In this document: in pieces, positions 61,457-64,000 of the stretch
How positions within the stretch are numbered: the stretch's first letter is position 1
Layout: the number at the start of each line of letters is the position of its first letter
Source of the DNA: Cyanobacteria bacterium FACHB-502
GTDB taxonomy: Bacteria > Cyanobacteriota > Cyanobacteriia > Elainellales > Elainellaceae
Assembly (NCBI GenBank): GCA_014695325.1
Contig: JACJNZ010000039.1
Coordinates: 1-64,000 of the forward strand
Direction: 5' to 3'
DNA length: 64,000 bases
Translations under genes and position numbers: made by a program
Notes under the pieces: model-generated
Database searches by the model: none
Told to the model about the DNA's origin: nothing
Seen by the model: only the letters and a program-made list of their open reading frames with translations

Positions 61457-64000
61457 ATGCTGCAAGGTAAAACTTCCTCGGTTTTCACGCTGTCGCTGCT
61501 GTTGACGATCGCTGCCCCCACCTGGCTTCCGGCAGTCCTCTTCACGGATCCTATCCTGGCGCAGTCTGCCCCCACCTCGTTCCCTTTACTGGATTCAGTA
61601 CCGCGCGGTACGACGATTCGAGTAGACGGCTCGGACAGCATGGCAGGGATCAACCAGGCACTCAAGCAGAAATTCGAGGCGCAGTATGGCGGCACAGCGG
61701 TGAACCTTGCAACCGAGGGAACAGCAGCAGCCCTCAAGTCGGTTTTAGACGGAACGAGCGACCTGGCAGCGATCGGGCGACCCTTGACTCAAGCAGAAAA
61801 AGCGCAGGGACTTGTCGAAGTACCCATCACCCGCGAAAAAATTGCCATTATTGTCGGATCTAATAATCCGTTCCAGGGCAGTATTACCTTTGAGCAGTTC
61901 GCCCGCATCTTTCGCGGAGAAATCACCAATTGGTCACAGCTCGGCGGGGCACCCGGTAGAATCCGCTTCGTAGACCGACCCGACAGCAGCGACACTCGAC
62001 AGGCATTTCGCAACTACAAAGCGTTTCAGGGCGCACCGTTTAGGACAGGCAGCACTACCACTCAGGTCAGCCAGGATAGCACCACTGCAGTCATCGCCAG
62101 GTTAGGACGTGACGGCATTAGCTATGCGATCGCTAATCAGGTGGCAGATGAGCCAAGCGTGCGAATTTTACGAATGCATCGCACACTGCCCAACGACCCC
62201 CGCTATCCCTTCTCTCAACCGCAAAGCTACGTCTATAAAGGAACGCCCAGCGCGGCAGTTCAAAGCTTTCTGGGGTTTGCCACAGCTCCGATCGGTCAGA
62301 CGACGATCGATCAGGCAAAAACCACCGGTCAGGCAAAAACCGCAGAAGCAAAGGCAGTTGCAGCAACAGCCGGGGAAACGGCAACAACGGTAAATCCTGC
62401 ATCCAGCCTAGCCACTTCTGCAACGGCAATCGCCACCGCTTCGCCGGCCGCAGTCGTTCCTGTTACTGCTTCTTCAGGGGCAACAGGCACAGATCCAAAC
62501 ACCGCCGCAGGAACCACGGAAGCTGCCTCGCCAACCGCAACTAACCCAGACCCAGCCGCAGGAACCACAGGACCAGCCGCAGCCGATCCGGCAATCGCAA
62601 TCGCGAATCGTACCGGGGGTTTAGGTTGGCTGCTGCTTCCGCTCGCGCTCCTGGCTGGGCTGCTGTTGTGGCGATCGCGCCGCAGACCCTCGGAAGCTGC
62701 CGATCGTCCTGCCAATCCGGTGATTTCGCCTGTACCATCAGGGACAAGCACATCGAGCACAGGCACAACGCTGGCACAGCGCACGGGTTCCGTCGTCTCT
62801 GCCGATCGCCTGGAGCTCATGAACGATGCCCCTGGTGGAGCGGTTGCCCCTCGATCGGGGGAGGCTGCTGCTAAGACAGAAATCACAGCGATCGATCCTG
62901 AAATGGTGGAAGAAATTCCTTCAGCAGCGATCGATCCGGCGATTCCGAGTGCGGCGATCGATCCGGCTTTGTTAGGCGGGGCAGCTCTGGTAACAGGAAC
63001 GGGTGCGCTGTTTGGCTTGTCCGAGCTTCGCGATCAGTCAGAAAATGCCTCGGATGTGATCGAACTCAATCCCCTGGAAACTGAGCCTGCTTTGCCTGAA
63101 TCCACAGAAACGGCCTTGCCGGCCCAGGAAATGGCAGCCGAACTCGTAGCACTTCCATCACCTGAAGCAGTAGCGCAATTTCCAGAAGCTATCGTTGCCG
63201 AAGAGGAAATGGCAGCCGAACTGCTTGCAGAACGAGACGCCACAGAAGGGGCTGAAACAACGATCACCTCCCCGGTGTCGCCCAACCCCGCTGCCCCACC
63301 TGATGCAACAATTCCCGTAGCAGCCGCTACCGCCGGAATGTTTGTGGCTCAGTCGCGCCTAGCGATCGAAGAAACCCAGGAAGAAGAATTGCAGTCGACG
63401 ATCGAGGCAGCCAAGTTCTACATGGGGCAGCCTGACTTGTCGAGCGAAGAACTGGCAACCGTGGACGCAAATTTGCCTGATCTGCCCGGAGGCTATGGCG
63501 AAAGTCGGATTGTGCTGCTGCCCCGCGACCCGCAGTGGGCTTACGCCTATTGGGACATTCCGGCAGAGCAAAAGCAGTTAGCTCGACAACAGGGCGGCAG
63601 TCGATTTGCCCTTCGGTTCTACGATGTCACCAATATTGATTCCAATCGCCATAATCCGCATAGCCTTCAGCAGTACGAATGCGATGAAATGGCGCGAAAT
63701 TGGCACATTCCGGTTCCGCTAAGCGATCGAGACTATATCGCTGAAATTGGCTATGTCGCCGAAGACGAACGCTGGATGATGCTGGCGCGATCGCAGCCTA
63801 TTCGCATCCCACCTGTTTATCCATCGGACTGGTACTCCGAGCAGTTTCTCACGATCGATTGGCAGGCAGACCTGCGCGACAAAGCGTTCCTGGAGCTTGT
63901 GCCGCCGGGTGAACGCAAAACTTTTAACAACCCTATCTACGATCGCATCTTTGGCTTGACCGAATCTGCAGAGGCACAGCGCGTCGCCGGATCGCTCTAC
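61457..64000 (+). CDS. PstS-like domain / transmembrane / DUF4912 fusion (3' end outside window)
   Basis: An uninterrupted frame of 848 codons from ATG 61457 that leaves the window. Signal peptide (LQGKTSSVFTLSLLLTIAAP), then a phosphate-binding-protein-like domain: TIRVDGSDSMAGINQALKQK, TEGTAAALKSVLDGTSDLAA and ITFEQFARIFRGEITNWSQL. An Ala/Thr-rich linker, a membrane span (GGLGWLLLPLALLAGLLLW) and about 230 low-complexity acidic/Ala residues follow. Then DUF4912 begins: GESRIVLLPRDPQWAYAYWD and PSDWYSEQF. The PstS part may be a sensor or receptor rather than a transporter subunit, because the protein is anchored and no Pst permease gene is near. DUF4912 is a WH2/CBM-like domain of unknown role. 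Confidence 0.88.
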   Translation, partial: MLQGKTSSVFTLSLLLTIAAPTWLPAVLFTDPILAQSAPTSFPLLDSVPRGTTIRVDGSDSMAGINQALKQKFEAQYGGTAVNLATEGTAAALKSVLDGTSDLAAIGRPLTQAEKAQGLVEVPITREKIAIIVGSNNPFQGSITFEQFARIFRGEITNWSQLGGAPGRIRFVDRPDSSDTRQAFRNYKAFQGAPFRTGSTTTQVSQDSTTAVIARLGRDGISYAIANQVADEPSVRILRMHRTLPNDPRYPFSQPQSYVYKGTPSAAVQSFLGFATAPIGQTTIDQAKTTGQAKTAEAKAVAATAGETATTVNPASSLATSATAIATASPAAVVPVTASSGATGTDPNTAAGTTEAASPTATNPDPAAGTTGPAAADPAIAIANRTGGLGWLLLPLALLAGLLLWRSRRRPSEAADRPANPVISPVPSGTSTSSTGTTLAQRTGSVVSADRLELMNDAPGGAVAPRSGEAAAKTEITAIDPEMVEEIPSAAIDPAIPSAAIDPALLGGAALVTGTGALFGLSELRDQSENASDVIELNPLETEPALPESTETALPAQEMAAELVALPSPEAVAQFPEAIVAEEEMAAELLAERDATEGAETTITSPVSPNPAAPPDATIPVAAATAGMFVAQSRLAIEETQEEELQSTIEAAKFYMGQPDLSSEELATVDANLPDLPGGYGESRIVLLPRDPQWAYAYWDIPAEQKQLARQQGGSRFALRFYDVTNIDSNRHNPHSLQQYECDEMARNWHIPVPLSDRDYIAEIGYVAEDERWMMLARSQPIRIPPVYPSDWYSEQFLTIDWQADLRDKAFLELVPPGERKTFNNPIYDRIFGLTESAEAQRVAGSLY

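Noticed and set aside
62329-62886. Long minus-strand frame (185 codons) opposite the PstS/DUF4912 gene
   Set aside because: It mirrors the Ala/Thr-rich linker of the sense gene; antisense frames in such GC-rich low-complexity DNA are open by chance.

Overview
The window is a piece of a cyanobacterial chromosome. The HIP1 octamer GCGATCGC and close variants are everywhere, in genes and between them. Several genes belong to families that are largely or only cyanobacterial: SipA, cyanobacterial-type ComFB, a DUF4912 protein, a 4-Cys zinc-ribbon kinase prefix, and single-membrane-span mini-proteins. Intergenic spacers carry a dispersed palindromic repeat of the type common in filamentous (Leptolyngbya/Oscillatoria-like) genomes. 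That placement is inferred from gene content; no rRNA is present. There is no phage, integrase, intact insertion sequence or CRISPR array. Most of the window is housekeeping or envelope chromosome, with one decayed patch.

Layout. 1-7.3 kb: a minus-strand cluster of an AsnO/VioC-like 2-oxoglutarate oxygenase, an internally deleted GNAT remnant, an APH-like small-molecule kinase translationally coupled to an ABC permease, a second permease, an ATPase and a YnjB-like binding protein. 7.6-12.9 kb: a surface-glycan operon of a glycosyltransferase, UDP-galactopyranose mutase and a glycoside hydrolase/RmlD-like reductase fusion. 14-23.4 kb: comFB, a giant UPF0182 membrane protein, gamma-glutamyltransferase, tRNA-Leu(UAG), an S9 peptidase and a PlsC-like acyltransferase. 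24.3-26.8 kb: phosphoketolase. 26.8-30.5 kb: a gene graveyard with a zinc-ribbon/receptor protein split by a stop and a frameshift, an NB-ARC ATPase with a damaged C-terminus, a dead kinase fragment and a membrane-protein scrap.

31-42.5 kb: DoxX, SipA with an intrinsic terminator, a CbiX/SirB chelatase under a cobalamin riboswitch, MarC, YchF, SerS, several secreted or envelope proteins and an SDR. 42.6-49.4 kb: an intron-less tRNA-Leu(UAA), a 56-residue membrane mini-protein, a DUF2079 protein, a Cys4 protein, a pentapeptide-repeat protein, a trypsin-like protease behind a strong G-quadruplex motif, and a polyphosphate-glucokinase-like ROK protein. 49.5-58.2 kb: a solitary Eco57I-type DNA methyltransferase, a tiny membrane protein, a divergent zinc ABC system around a Zur-like box, and a DUF790/Bax1-type nuclease behind mutL. 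58.2-64 kb: a GHL10 glycosidase, two membrane proteins and a PstS-like/DUF4912 fusion running off the end.

The most promising items for novelty are the import/phosphorylation/oxygenation cluster at 0.4-7.3 kb, the GH1-RmlD fusion with Glf, the PstS-DUF4912 fusion, and the MutL-DUF790 pair. The dispersed repeats form paired, MITE-like elements, and one copy sits inside an operon. No single locus can be claimed as a proven new system from sequence alone.
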